From positions 1 to 25,411 of the forward strand of contig NMRA01001346.1 in the NCBI GenBank assembly GCA_002633005.1: DNA of 25,411 bases. The letters are read 5' to 3'. This document shows, piece after piece, positions 1 to 12,700 of the stretch. Source of the stretch: Phoronis australis. Taxonomy: Eukaryota > Phoronida > Phoronidae. A model generated the notes under the pieces. That model did no database searches. It was not told the origin of the DNA and was given only the letters and a program-made list of their open reading frames with translations. The number at the start of each line of letters is the position of its first letter. Within the stretch, counting starts at the first letter, position 1. The position numbers and the translations under genes are program-made.

Positions 1-2287
1 ATGATGAGTTTTTAGTGGCAATTACACTGTTTATGTTTGCCTTATGCATCTTTAGAGTCCCTTGACATATTTTCAACATGCCATGTGATTTTGGATGCAT
101 TTGACGTGTTCTGCGCTATTTCTTGGCCATCTTTACAATGATTTTTGAGTCCATGTTTGGCTTCCCATTCACTATCTATAGAAGGGGCTTCATGGATCTG
201 TGTATTACGTTCCTGCAGACAGGACAATGACCGACGTTGATTTTTGGAGGTCCAGTCACTGGTGCCCCCTGGTGGGAAATTCAGTTATTTGTGTGTCCAT
301 GATCGTAACTATATATGCAGGACCTTTATGAAATTTAGTGTGTTTTTGGTTGTGGATGGATCGGATTTTCGCAGTGCGTCCCGGTAATTTTTGGTATCCC
401 CTGCTTGCCACTGTATTTTCGGAGCTCACTGATGGATTTCATGAAATTTAGGTATGGGGTAATTGGATACCTTCGCTACCAAGGGTCACATCCCTTACAC
501 AAATCATCAACCCTTGAAACCATATATTTTCAAATACTGATTACCGAAACCTTCAGTGTGCACAAAAATCGTGCTTACTTTTTGTAGTCATGTGATAGTG
601 TTTTTTCTTCAAAAGTGCAATTTTTCCTAGTTCAGAAAAAATTAGCAAAGCCCATTTACATGTAGAGAAAAAACCCAGTCGTAGAAAATCAAGACCAGTC
701 ATTTTTTTCCAGGCACCCCATGTTAGAATATAAAGATAGAAGTTTTGTGGCAAGAGATAGATAGCAGCCGTGACTTACCTGGCGCTGAACGCAACAAGGA
801 GCTCCTCACTAGCTCAGACAGTTAAGCACCCTTTAAAGCTCCAAGCATCCCCAAAAGCAACTACAAATTGTGCACGGACCCATATGGATTATAGAGCTGA
901 ATCACTAAGCCATTGAAACAAATGTCCATCGAGTCAAATCAGGGTTACTCGTTGACTGAAAAAGAGAGCCATTTGCAGGGAACTCCGACGAATAGTCACC
1001 CTTTCGTACTAGGCATTTTCTACAAAAACACTACCAAACCTAACTGTGGGTATTCTTGGAGAGGTGTGTTGAAATTGAGCTTTCTTAAGATGTAGAAAAC
1101 GTTAAAACTGCTTTGAAAATTTTTAAAGCGAGAAAACAAATCCTTTTCAAAGTCCCAATAAAATAACCCCTTTGTAGAATATAAAAGCAAAAATACCCCT
1201 TTCCGTTCGCAGTTTTTGGCAAAAATCACCCTCTCACGTACATAAACTGGCCATAAAAAAATGCTCATGTGAGTGGTGCCCCTGGGATGAACACAAACAT
1301 ACGAGCAAGCTTATAAAAACAGGCCTAGTTATCACAAAGAAGTATTCAGTTCAAAATAATCTACAAAAGATGCGCATAAAATATCCCATTTGAGGAGTTG
1401 TGAATTGCTGCCTTAGCCAATAAATGAGGCTGAGGTGCACCTGACTATGTGTGAAACAAATGAACATTTTTTTTGGAAATGCATTTTTTTGGTTACATAC
1501 ACGTAGGTGCATGGATCCTAAAAAGTCCAAATGAGTACACAATGCACATGGACTTTTTTACTGAGGCAGTGATGCTGGGTACATGTCTTGGGCCACCCCC
1601 AGCACAGTTTTTTGACTGCAATAAAAACATCCAAGTTTCATTGAACACGTAGAGATTTATTATGATTCTAACCTTACAATTAAATTTCTCACGTTGGCAC
1701 ACTCCGTAAATTAAAGCATTTTCCAGTATTTTACCTGTGTCTCAAGGCGTAATTCGATTTTTAATTTTAGTCAGCTAAACCCGTCAAAATGCAGCTTTAG
1801 GTTTGTGATCTACTACCTGGTCAGAAAGAGCGGATACCACTCTGGCCTAATTTACAAAAGTTTTAAGCCTAAATTTTCTAGACAATAAACCTCACCATGT
1901 TTTTTAGCAAGAAAGTCCAACACAATTTACACTTGAGTCTTTCATTTTTGAAAAGTGGTGAACGATTAAGGAGAAATCAGAACAACTTTAAAACGGCAAC
2001 AAAAACACTTTGACTTGCTGACTGCTTGTTACATTTCTACTCCATTAGTTTAGCGATCTCCACATACAAGTTCAAGAAGCGCAAACATGCCTGTACTTTC
2101 TGAAGGCTTGTCATGGTGAGAGTAGTTACCTGGTCTCTGACACAGGATGTCATACAAGTATATATTGCACTATTGCACAAGGAACAAATTATTAAACACA
2201 CAACTGAAAGCAATATAGCAGTCTAAAAATACCTAATACTACAAACAATTTAGACTCTACAATGCTCTCTTTGTATTCTATTCATTT
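1..2287. other. Intergenic flank downstream of the PARP14-like gene
   Basis: I see no coding exon with a recognisable domain in this 2.3-kb stretch. Short open frames occur on both strands but match no family I know. Around 240-460 is a weak, inverted match to the repeat at 9930-10985. Around 1130-1230 there are loosely repeated A/C-rich phrases (acccctttg, acccctttcc, caccctctc) that may be an old decayed repeat. Confidence 0.5.
240..460 (-). repeat. Divergent copy of the ATTTCATGAA-type interspersed repeat
   Basis: The phrases ggtgccccctggtgg, tggatcggattttcgc and atttcatgaaattt resemble the reverse complement of phrases in the array at 9930-10985 (gccacaagggggcacac, atttcatgaaaatccg). The match is short and diverged. 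Confidence 0.35.
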
Positions 2288-2293
2288 TTTATT
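2288..2293 (-). other. Candidate polyadenylation signal AATAAA
   Basis: This is the first AATAAA read on the minus strand after the stop, about 400 bases downstream (TTTATT on the plus strand). It would give a 3' UTR of roughly 420 bases. I saw no other AATAAA or ATTAAA between it and the stop. Confidence 0.5.
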
Positions 2294-2694
2294 CTCTGTC
2301 TTAGTTTTAGTAGATAGTGTTGTTTTAAGTATTAGTTTCAAAGATGGGTCTTGGTAAAAACAATGCTCTCTTTGTATTTTTGCAATGTTTTCCTCTTTGT
2401 TCCCCTTCTCTATTTTCGTTTTAGAAGTACTGCTCTTTTGTACAAGTAATGTAACTAGTCTCATAGGTGCCTTTCATGCAAGCGCCTCCCAAAACCTTTT
2501 TGTTAGTCTCCCAATCTTCATTGTAAAATCAACTTAGTGGTATAATTGTAATTTGTTATGGAATGGCTCAATATCTGGCTATCTACCTTGAGTTCACGAG
2601 GTTCATATTGCCAGAAATAACACCTTATCAGAGAGCAACTTTTCTAAAAAGAAACTGGGTTCCAAAATCAACTCACATTTTTGTAATTATGAGG

Positions 2695-2972
2695 CTACTT
2701 GAAAACAATGAGATATTCAGGGTACGCGGCATTGTCGTGAAATACAACAAAAATACCAGGGCTTGCTGGATTGTCACAGGTCGAGTCGTAAAGGTCAGTT
2801 CCATTCTTAGCAGGAGGCTCTTTCATGGTATTATCCCCCGTGGTAAATTCGCCAGTAAGCACTTTACATTGGTACACATGTTGCTGTCCACTGGCGTCAG
2901 GTTGCGCATATTGATTGCGAGCTGAATAGTTTGCGTGCACTGCGAAATATACCCCGGCTCCGTACAAAGTGG
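2695..2972 (-). CDS. Last exon: PARP catalytic C-terminus and stop
   Basis: Acceptor is attattttcag before 2972 (phase 1); the stop is TAG at 2697-2695. It encodes LYGAGVYFAVHANYSARNQY, HVYQCKVLTGEF, TDLYDSTCDNP and IFVVFHDNAAYPEYLIVFK. Y1732 in VYFA is the triad tyrosine. I1797 in PGIFVVF stands where poly-ADP-ribosylating PARPs have Glu and human PARP14 has Leu. The protein ends at the usual PARP14 C-terminus. Confidence 0.96.
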
Positions 2973-5900
2973 CTGAAAATAATTATAAAGAAGTTATGAG
3001 GGAATTGCAGGACGACACTTTCAGGTGTAGTTTTTTTGAGGATTTCAAAGATCAGGACCTGAGGTCTAATTTTTGTCTTCAAAATCAACCTCGAAATTAG
3101 TTTTTGACACTTTTCATTCTATAATATTTTCGTGAGAGCTCATAATATGTGTCGATTACTCTGGGCACCATGGTTTTTTGGACGACCATCGAATTCTGGT
3201 TCGCACTTGATGTCTCCTAGGTTCAAGCTACAAACTCGAGATTTCCAGAAAAAAATCAAAACTCACGTTCAGGCTCAAACTGATAACTTAAATTCTGGGG
3301 TCATCGAGTGCATAATAATGCACCCCGCACTATAATAGAACGGTAATATTAAAAAGAATCTGAGTTCAAGCTCGAGTGCAAACACTGGACCACAGGCCCA
3401 AATGTTACATCACAAAATTGTTGCGTTCTATATTAAGTTAAGAATTAATTTTGTGGTCTTCGAAGATGACGCGGCATACTACTTTAAGACATGTAAAAGG
3501 AAATTACCGTTCTTTCCACAAAAGCTCCTGTTGAACCCTCGATCATTGATCTTATCAACAGTGTCGGCACTGGTCCCATGGTATAGCACCCTCTCATTTT
3601 GTGTTCCCTGTGGATTTGCAGAGTCCATGTACTGTTTGTGGCTGACATAGGTTTTCCACAGTCGCTTATTCTGAATGCGCTGAATCTGCAAGAATAGACG
3701 ATTTCATGAGTCACAACTATTCTTTAATAAGCGATAATTCAGAGACATTCAGTACACAATTAAACTGATTGAGTATTTTGAACATCATAAAAAATTGAAC
3801 ACAAACTAGTAAAATCAAAATGCATTACCCAAATGATACAACATCATTTCATCTGAAGTCTATTCTTCCCTTCTGTTGAGATACATATCAGTGGATGCAG
3901 GATTGTAGTGTACAGGATTGCCTTGGCTAGTTCTACTGTTATCTTAAGTATTGTATTGTACAGGAAGTTCCTAGCATTACTGTTATCTTTAGTGGATACA
4001 GGACTGTAGTGTACATCAAAGTCCTAGTATTACACTTATCTTTAGTGGATACAGGATTGTAGTGTACAGGAAGGTCCTAGTATTACAGTTGTCTTTAGTG
4101 GATACATATAGATTATTACATGGCGAAGTCGTTATCCCCCGTTATCTAGAGCCCGAGTGGATTTTGGAGAATTATCGCCCGAGGGGCGTCAGCCCCGAGG
4201 GTGATAATTCTACAACATCCACGAGGGCTCTAGATAAGGGGGATAACGACTGAGAACATGTAATAATCTATTTATACCACATACTAAACGAGAAACATTG
4301 CAATGAATCGATCTACCTTTCTCGACTCGCCTCGGCTTTGTAACTACTTTCTATGTCAGAGGCCCGGGGTCGAAGGTCGTGACCTTTTAAGAAAAGCCGA
4401 GCTATTTTTGTCAAATAATGCTTATACTCAAAACCAATTGGAAATTAAAACAAAATAGAAATGAAGTGAATCTCTAAATTAAGGTTAAGCAACTATTATA
4501 GCTTAAAACACCGTTTTTTACACGCTAAGCTTCGACCGGGAAATTATCGTCTGCTAAAGTAGGTTACCACTGGTAACTGAATATAATTCTCAAGTCAAAG
4601 ATCCTGACGACACGATACCCGCATTCAAACTGGAGATCGGTGATTTACAAGTAAGAGGACATGAGAGAAAAATTTCACTGAATTAAGATATCATTTTTAT
4701 GGAAATTATGTGTCTTATTTTTTGTAGCGTATAAGTACAGTACAATGCGGTTTGTTGAACGTGCGATTATTGCGCGTGCTCATTTAAGTATTCTATTTTC
4801 ACTCTTGATGACGTCAGTCGCTGCGTGGTGTAGTGGTTAAAGTCGGCGATCAGCTATACCAAGGTCCCGGGTTCGACTCCGTCCTCGGTTTCCCGCCAAA
4901 TCGTTATCTCACTAGTGAGATAAGTTTATGGGTTATTACACGGTTTTATCTGCCATTTGACGCTAATATTGTGGTATAAAGGACTGTAGTGTACATTAAG
5001 GTCCTAGTATTACAGTTATCTTTAGTGGATACAGGACTGTAGTGTACATTAAGGTCCTAGTATTACAGTTATCTTTAGTGGATACAGGACTGTAGTGTAC
5101 AGGAAGGTAACTTTGGATGAATAGTCAACAGAATGCAGTAATCAACTCATTTTTATTTTCCAAATGGAGTTCTCAGGGAGACAAATAGATCAATTTTTAA
5201 GTTCTCTTTGTTAAAGGATAATCGAGACAATTTACTTTCAAATGAACAGAAACCACATACCTACAAATTCTATTCCAGGAACAAAAAGGATTTGTATTAA
5301 AACCACAAGAGACCCAAGTCTTTCATGTTAATGGGTGGTGTATTGAGAAGGGACCAGCTGCCTTGCCATGATGAGTAGACAACAGCTTATTGTTAGTACT
5401 AAAACTTCTAGAAAAAATGAGTACCAGCATAACAGGGAACTAATGGCATCTTTCTTACCATAGGAATCCCAATGCTTGTTTTGCAGTGCTTAAAAGCTAT
5501 AAAATCCACAACTAGTGAACTCATATAATGGAAACAAGATTGTTTCAGATTGAGCACCAAATGCAGCGCTGATGCCAAAAAGTTTCCAACAAAGACGACG
5601 TGCCAAGGAGAAGAACAATTCAAAGAACTTTTTTCTGTGTTTCCTGCAACTTTGAGATTCTGTTCCATTTCAACAGTGGGCACAGCGGTTGTATGAGTGC
5701 TCATTCTGTGGAGCATGTGTAGGCTATAAGAAAGTGTTGCAGGTGGGGCTTAACTAGAATCAATTGTGGCATTTTCTCAAACATCCGTCTCTTGGGTTTT
5801 TTCATGTAGTGCCCAGTAGCCTCATTTTCTGGTATTCATACATGTATTTCAGAGCAGTTTGTTAAACAATTTGGGACACCGTATTAAGTTTTAATAGCCT

Positions 5901-6651
5901 TACTGACAAGTCACTTGCAACCATTTGCTGACCCCTCATCTTCGGCACAATTTCTCACGTATTGCATTGACCCTTCCTCAGTGATACTGAGTTTAAAGCG
6001 GCATTTAACCCACACTTGCGCATTCTGTCATAAAACCATCAACCACTATAAAAAGATCTCAAAATTGCTTTTTACTCCAACGTGGAATGATGTCCTGGCT
6101 ATGGGAGAACTGATAGCTTACAACTTCTGTCAGATCTTCCCAAACCTTGATATCACCGTCCTCTAAACAAAGCAAGGAGGAGGTGAGACCAAATTTTATA
6201 ACAGAATGTGGCCATATTCAAAACCTTTCTGACGGAAAGCTCACATGAAATATCGCCTTTCTCTAATAAAAGACCCTTTCATGAGAGTAAAAAATTTCCA
6301 ACAGACTCCTGTATTAGAGCATTCATGTAAACTCATAATATGCCACAGAAGCCTTCTGCTTCCACTCTAGTTAGTGCTTGAATTTCATTATGTAAATGAG
6401 GAAAAATCTGCCAAAAAGACTTGCATGAAAGGGCCTATAACCACCAGAACTGCAAGCTATTCCCAACAGTATATTAACCACGAGTCAATGCTTTACTTAT
6501 CTTTGTGCTACTGTTACGTACCAAACTACATCCACTGCCATCAGAAATAGTTTCCTTTTGAGCAATTGGAACCCCGTTATACTGTCTTGAGAAATGCTAA
6601 ACAATCATTTGAAGCAATAGTAAAAAAATAAATGTTCACATTGAAGCACGA

Positions 6652-6702
<51 letters not shown>

Positions 6703-9700
6703 CTGGTATTTTCATGAATAAAACAGTCAACTGAAAAAGAAGCAATCTATTCCCATCATTAAAGTCTTGCAAGTTTGGAACCCTAAGCTAAGAACCCTGC
6801 TTGATGACTTAAATGAGTGAGACATAAGTGTTGGTCCCTTGGTGCTTGTGGCACTCAGTGGCTACCCCAGAAGTATTGTCAGTAATGACCTCGTATTTGA
6901 ATCGTGAATAATGCGCAAAGTGGGAGTTGAGGCATGTCTGCAAGTCGGAGAAACTGTTGACATAAAAAGTTGAAAATTGAGAAGCAGTCAAATTTTTCGT
7001 ACTTGAGTGCAATGTAAGATCACTGTTTCTGGCGCCATTATTTCCACCCAAAATCTCCAGCATTTTGAATTGAACCTAAGACCACTGGAAGAAGATTCTC
7101 ACATTTGTTGTTGTTCACTGTCAAATAGTTGACTTACCTTAATTATAGTGGATGGCTGGGTTTGGGTGAATTCACCAGATACTTTGAGGAATTCTGTAGA
7201 AGTTGCTGGCAAATCAACAAGCATGAGGTTGCTGGTCATTGCATCCCATGAGGATGGAATTTCATCACTGCCTCCTGTTAAGTGTAATAACAATACATGT
7301 ACATACTGCTGGTCAGTCTCTTTTATAACAACTGTCTGTCAAAACAATCAATAGTTCAACATTGACATAAGGAGAAAATTAAAGCTATGTCGGCAGAATA
7401 TCCAATGGACACCATATTACCACTCTTTCGACACCGTGAGTAGACTTCCTTATGTCTGTACCTTGCTCACTTTGTTCAACATAACACAGTTCAGCCACAA
7501 ACCCCAAGACCAAACTTCGGCCAGTTTGGGCGGAAGTTAGTTCAAGTAATCTGATTCAGTTTTCCGCCTGAACATTATCTATATCTTCACAAAAGTCCAC
7601 TTATCTAGTTCTCCTGTATATTTATTTTCTTCAAAATGATGGCTTTCTGTTGCATAGTTGTATTGCAGTACAGTGACTGAGGAATCAGGAATTTTACGGT
7701 GTCAAAATTGCAAAAATCTGATTGAATGGCTGAGCTCTTTTGGCCCAAGTTGTGGAATGTGTAGCACGTTTCCCCAGCCCTCTTGTGCTGCACTGGATCA
7801 TGAGCGGCGAGGCACTGAAATAAGTGGGTCGAGCTATAGCCCCCAGCCCCCTATGTGGCAGCCCACAAGAGTGGTGGTTTGGGAGTGACAGTGTCAATTT
7901 TGCATGTTTGTTTTTTGGGAGTTTCTTCTTTTTTTGAATGAAAAGGGACAGTTAAGATGAGCGCCGAATTTTGTGACTGCATTTGGTTGACTTTGGCCGT
8001 CTACTAGGCTGAGACATCCGATTAGTCTGTAAGCTGGAAATTGCCATTGAGAATCAGATGTCTTTTCTGGTTGATCAGGCAAAGTCAATCAACTTGAAGT
8101 GCTAACTTTATCATGCTAACTACAATCTTGGAAATCTACAAATTTCCATTTTTCATCAAAAGGGTAGGCCCTATCATTTCATTTACTTAAAAAGTTATGC
8201 TGGGCCCTATTACATCAGCCAAAACATTCAGAATTCCCTGAATTTTCATTTCAAGGTGTCTTAAAAGTGTTTGGACAGTGTGGATATTAATTCCAGCACT
8301 CACCTGTTGGGACTCTTTTGACTTTTGACACCGATGTGTTGTCAACAACTTCACGTTCTTCCATTTTGTCAAAAACAATTTCACATTTAATGCCGTCGTC
8401 TTCAAAACGCACAAACTTTTCCTCCTTTAGGAACGCCTGTTCAATAGCCAGATTTACTACCTTCGAATATGGTTCCCAAGAATCTGAAACCATGTCATGA
8501 TTTATTTAGCGACAACAACATCAATAAATGTTAGTTAATGTAAGATCTTACAATTGTTTTGATTTAGACAAATACCCACCAAACAATAGATTCTGCAACT
8601 CGCCAATGACTCAAAACACACACATTTGAAAATGATTATTGATGTCGTGAATACACACCGGTCCTGTTGGATAAGCATTCATATGCACAGTAATCGGGGA
8701 AACTTCACCAATAGTCTTAATACCAAAACAGTTATGTCATCATTGGTTGAAATTGTGAACAACATTTGGGACATTACTTTACGTATCACAACGTAGAACA
8801 GGCAACACATGCATACCCTCTTCCTGGCGCACCCATTGCACATGACTTCCTAGCACTTCAGCTTGGTCTTCCAACATGGCCCGCTGCTTGGCGGAATGTA
8901 GAATGTTCACAACTTCATTCTTTACTTTGAAAACGTTATCCGTTCTTCCTCGTATACGAATGCGGTTGACCCGTGCACTTTTCTCCACCTCTATTTTAAC
9001 AGAGTGCCGATGTTCAAGTGATTCGATTGCTTTAACCTGCAACAAGGTCAAGGTTCATGTGACACCATCAACGCCAAAATAATAAGGCAACATTATATCA
9101 TCAGATAAGAATTGTTACTTGAAAAACATGTGCCTAGTTTTGTTACTGCTGGAACTTGAATTGGTCTTGAAAACAACTGATTCATGTAATATTGGATTCC
9201 GTAATCAGCTGAATTACCTCTGTATCAGTCAGAATACGAATGGCGTCATAATCTTCCTTTTGATTTGCATCCATTACTTCATCGGTGGCTTCCTCTCTGC
9301 AGCACTCTTTGATCCTAGATATAGCACTGTCGATGTCTTGGTCGTTTTCAGCATACAGCTGGAAATGTAGGTCCGAGGCAGACGGTACACTATATTTCGC
9401 CTCTTCTTCATTGGACTTCCCAGAAATGTAATCAAAAAATCCTGCAAAGAGTGAGAGAGAGATTGATATAAAAAAACATACATTGCTATACATGTATGAC
9501 TGGGTGGCCATCGCGGGCAGTGTACGGGCCGCTAACACCTGCCCACGGAGTAACAATACAAGAGCAACGCAGAGCATTGAAATGCGCCCACAATTGCACC
9601 GCATACGGCATCCTTCTAGGGTTGTTTATTGGTACCATAAAGTGGCCAGTAGAGGGCATATATGTAGTATGTTGTACTTTGCAAAATGGAAAGGCATGCA

Positions 9701-12700
9701 TGGTCATTGTCTCCTCAATAGGCTAGGGGCAAAATGTGAGTGATCTTCATAATACAAGCACATCCTATGCATCAGTTGCTTAAATCACCACAGAAACAGA
9801 ATTAAAAACAAATTTACCAACATACGAGATTAGCACAGCATTAGAATGCAAGAAACAAATTTCTACTTGGAACTTTTCCTTCATAGTCACAAAGTAACAC
9901 ATTAAAGTATACACCTGAAGACCTATGAAAATACAGAGGTCAATGTAAAATACTAAAATTGCCACTAGAGGCATACCGGTAGTCAGAATCATCCTAAAGT
10001 CGTCATCGTCCGTTGTCAACATCACATAAATATACTTGCTAAATTTAGTAAAGATCCTGCAAACGGTTTGGGAGATACAGCCATGGGCGCAAAAAAAAAA
10101 CTGCCACTAGGAGGTGCCACAGTAATCCGATCAAAGTCATGGGAAATTCAGCGTCAACTGTCCTCTTCATAGTAAGAAAATACAAATGCCAATTTTCACA
10201 ATCATACTTATAGCGGTTTGGTTGATAGAGGGGTGGACGCACAAAAACAGACTCGAAAACATTTAAAATGGTCACTAGGTGGCACAAACTATGTCGAATC
10301 CATCTGAAAACGGGAGGATAGCTTTATCTCACTAATAGGTGCCTACATACCAAATTTCATCCGTCCAAAAGTCGTCATCTTCTGTTGTTAACATCATATA
10401 AATATACTTACAAAATTTCGTAACGATCCTGTGAACGGTTTAGGAGATACAGCCATAGGCGCAAAAAAAAAAAACTGGGAGGCGCCAAAATGGTCGAAAT
10501 CATCGGAAAATCATCGTCAACCGTCCTCTACATGGTAAGCATATACACTGTGCATGCCAATTTTCACAATCATTCTTTGAGCGGTTTGGTTGATAGAGGG
10601 GTGGACGCACAAAAACTCGAAAACACTAAAAAATGGCCACTAGGTGGCGCAAACTATGTCGAATCCAACTGAAAACGCAGGATAGCGTCACCTAACTAAT
10701 AGGTGCCTACATACCAAATTTCATGAAAATCCGTTCAGGACTTGAAGATACAAAGGTAAGCGTAAAAAACTAAAATTGCCACAAGGGGGCACACCGGTAG
10801 TCGGATCCGTCCGCAAGTTCGCACATGCCGTCCCATTTATAAATGGAACGTATGTGCCAAATTTCATGAACATATGTCAAAGGGTTTTGGAGATAAAGCA
10901 GTAGACGCCGAACGGACGCCGCCCGTACGGACGGACGGAGATGACGGCATAATGCGTCCACATATAAATATGTGGGCGCATAAAAAAAACAATTATACTT
11001 AAGAAGAAAAACAAGGCTAACGACAGAAAAAGTAAAAATATATTGAAAAAAAGCAATATAAAATTATTATAAATAAATGTTTTTTACAATGATTTGCACA
11101 CAAAGACTCTGGATACAAGACTAGTGAAACTGCAAATAAAGTGCATGCATAAGATGGAACACAGGTGATCATGGTTACTTCAATTAGAACATGCATAATG
11201 CTGAACTGAGAGCTGTTAGTGCTTAATATGTATTTTTTAAATAGATGCAGAACCCACGTAAGCTATGTGGGTCAATTTTGTCTGTTACATATCAATTTTG
11301 TCCTAGTAATAGGTATACAAACAGTAAAACGCAACTAACAAAAAAGCACAAAAAATACTAGGCATCAGTAACAAAAAAAAAACATGTGCCCCAACAATTT
11401 AAATATCAAAGGTTGGCATTAGGTGGTAATCGGAGAAACAAACACGAGGGTGAAATCAATAAACAACTGATTATGAGTGAGAAACAACACAGTTATCCAC
11501 TTTTAGAATGCAACAACAGAGATATGTGTATTGAAAGCTCCATTACTGACACCTTTTCAAATTTTATAACCTCCCACCCTGGCACCTTATCGAAAGAATG
11601 CTGGAAATAAAAATATGACAGCTATATAAAGGTAGTTTCAGCTAAATGTCTATCTCACTAGTGTCTTTGATAGTCTGATATTATACTCGATTGCGTAACA
11701 TGGCTTTCGCCTGATAAATTACTTACGTCTTCCCAGGCTCTTCTGTCCCTGATTTCTAAACACACTATGCATCGCTTCCTTGTAAACTTTCACCATCTGT
11801 GACTGGTATATTACAACGTTTATTGAAAGCAAAACATTCAGTTCTGATGCTTTTTTCCCAATTGCTCCAAAGAGATTTCGAGCCTGCTCTTCTATTTTAT
11901 CAGGCGAAGTAGCTGTAATCAAAGTATTTGAAACTGGTACCTGCACACTATTAAATAGTTTGTGCTTTGTGTGACATCAAAGACATCTCAATGAGGAATA
12001 TCTACAGTGGTTGTTGCCTCTTTGATCCACAGGGTATGACTTGGTTAAGGACTGAGATCATTGGATGTTATATTTCCCATCAGGGGTGATGGGAATGCAC
12101 TAGGGGTAAGACTTAAATTAATGTGAAAAATATCGTCTCAGAAGGGCTTGACTATCCAGTCCATACATTCGACTAATGAGAGCAGTCATTCTATGCTTAG
12201 CGCCAAATCAATTTAAAAGACTTTTCCACCTCAGCAGTTGCCTACACTGATAAATGAGGACATACCTGTACCAACAGCTGGCATACTCAAAGACATAAAA
12301 CCACAAGAATTAGCAGTCCGTAATGCCTTCTTAACGGCCTCTGATGTTGACGTAGATTGGATATCAACATGGAGAATGTGTTTACATGGTAATCGACCTG
12401 CATTAGTGACTGCACATCCATCAGTCAACATCCCTAAAAGTACGGGGATAGTAGGTTTGCATTACATGATTAAGACTACACACTAGTGAAAGAGTATGCA
12501 GTTTGTAATCACTTGAAGCACAAAAGGCATCTTCTCTTTCTAGATTTTGACATCATGATAAAATGGTTACTTGTCACAACAGTGATGAAGCCTAGAATGG
12601 GATAAAGATGACGATAGTGATGGACAATGATGATAACAGCAATGAGGTACTAAGGATGGTGGTGACGACAGCCATGACGACAATGACCATGGTTGGGGTG

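Larger units (their letters stand above)
4107..4970. mobile_element. Insertion in the minisatellite, probable non-autonomous transposon
   Basis: This ~864-bp non-minisatellite block splits a minisatellite unit. It starts with a 164-bp palindrome and ends with a tRNA-like segment plus a 20-bp palindrome. TTATTACATGG at its start is echoed by TTATTACACGG near its end (4932-4942). An 11-bp inverted pair, TTTATACCACA at 4271-4281 and TGTGGTATAAA at 4970-4980, might mark sub-element ends but overlaps minisatellite sequence. No transposase frame is seen. The class is unknown. Confidence 0.6.
3891..5107. repeat. 53-bp minisatellite interrupted by an insertion
   Basis: Units start at 3891, about 3944 (degenerate), 3992, 4045 and 4098, then resume at 4971, 5025 and 5078. 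Spacing is 53 or 54 except near the degenerate copy. Each unit begins GTGGATACAGGACTGTAGTG and ends TTACAGTTATCTTTA. The array breaks inside the unit starting at 4098 and resumes within a unit at 4971, so the ~0.86 kb between was inserted into an existing array. Confidence 0.88.
3686..7137 (-). other. Large intron inside the PARP catalytic domain, repeat-rich
   Basis: At 3.45 kb this is the longest intron, phase 0. It holds the 53-bp minisatellite, its ~0.86-kb insertion with a palindrome and tRNA-like promoter, and the (TG)23 tract. The remaining ~1.5 kb (5110-6650) shows no recognisable feature. Confidence 0.85.
9442..11726 (-). other. Intron between macro 3 and the KH/WWE region
   Basis: This is a 2.29-kb phase 1 intron dominated by the interspersed repeat array at 9930-10985. 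The ~490 bases next to the 9441 exon and ~740 bases next to the 11727 exon show no recognisable feature; the latter is very A-rich around 10980-11060. Confidence 0.8.

Noticed and set aside
2563-2925. 120-codon plus-strand open frame
   Set aside because: It lies antisense to the final PARP exon, whose protein is clearly conserved; the plus-strand translation has no resemblance to anything known.
4819-4892. Functional tRNA gene
   Set aside because: The A and B boxes are good, but the T-arm stem and acceptor stem do not pair.
5408-5716. 102-codon minus-strand open frame in the large intron
   Set aside because: The translation resembles no domain, and the flanking catalytic exons join in frame without it.
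6809-7063. 84-codon minus-strand open frame just after the 7138 exon
   Set aside because: It has no family resemblance. The PARP fold requires IIK to join IQRIQN directly, so it cannot be an exon of the main product.
12266-12433. Exon reading on past 12266 to keep the canonical GTG loop
   Set aside because: The frame stops within about 12 codons. A consensus donor (ACAG|GTATGT) at 12266 joins in phase to the next macro 3 exon.
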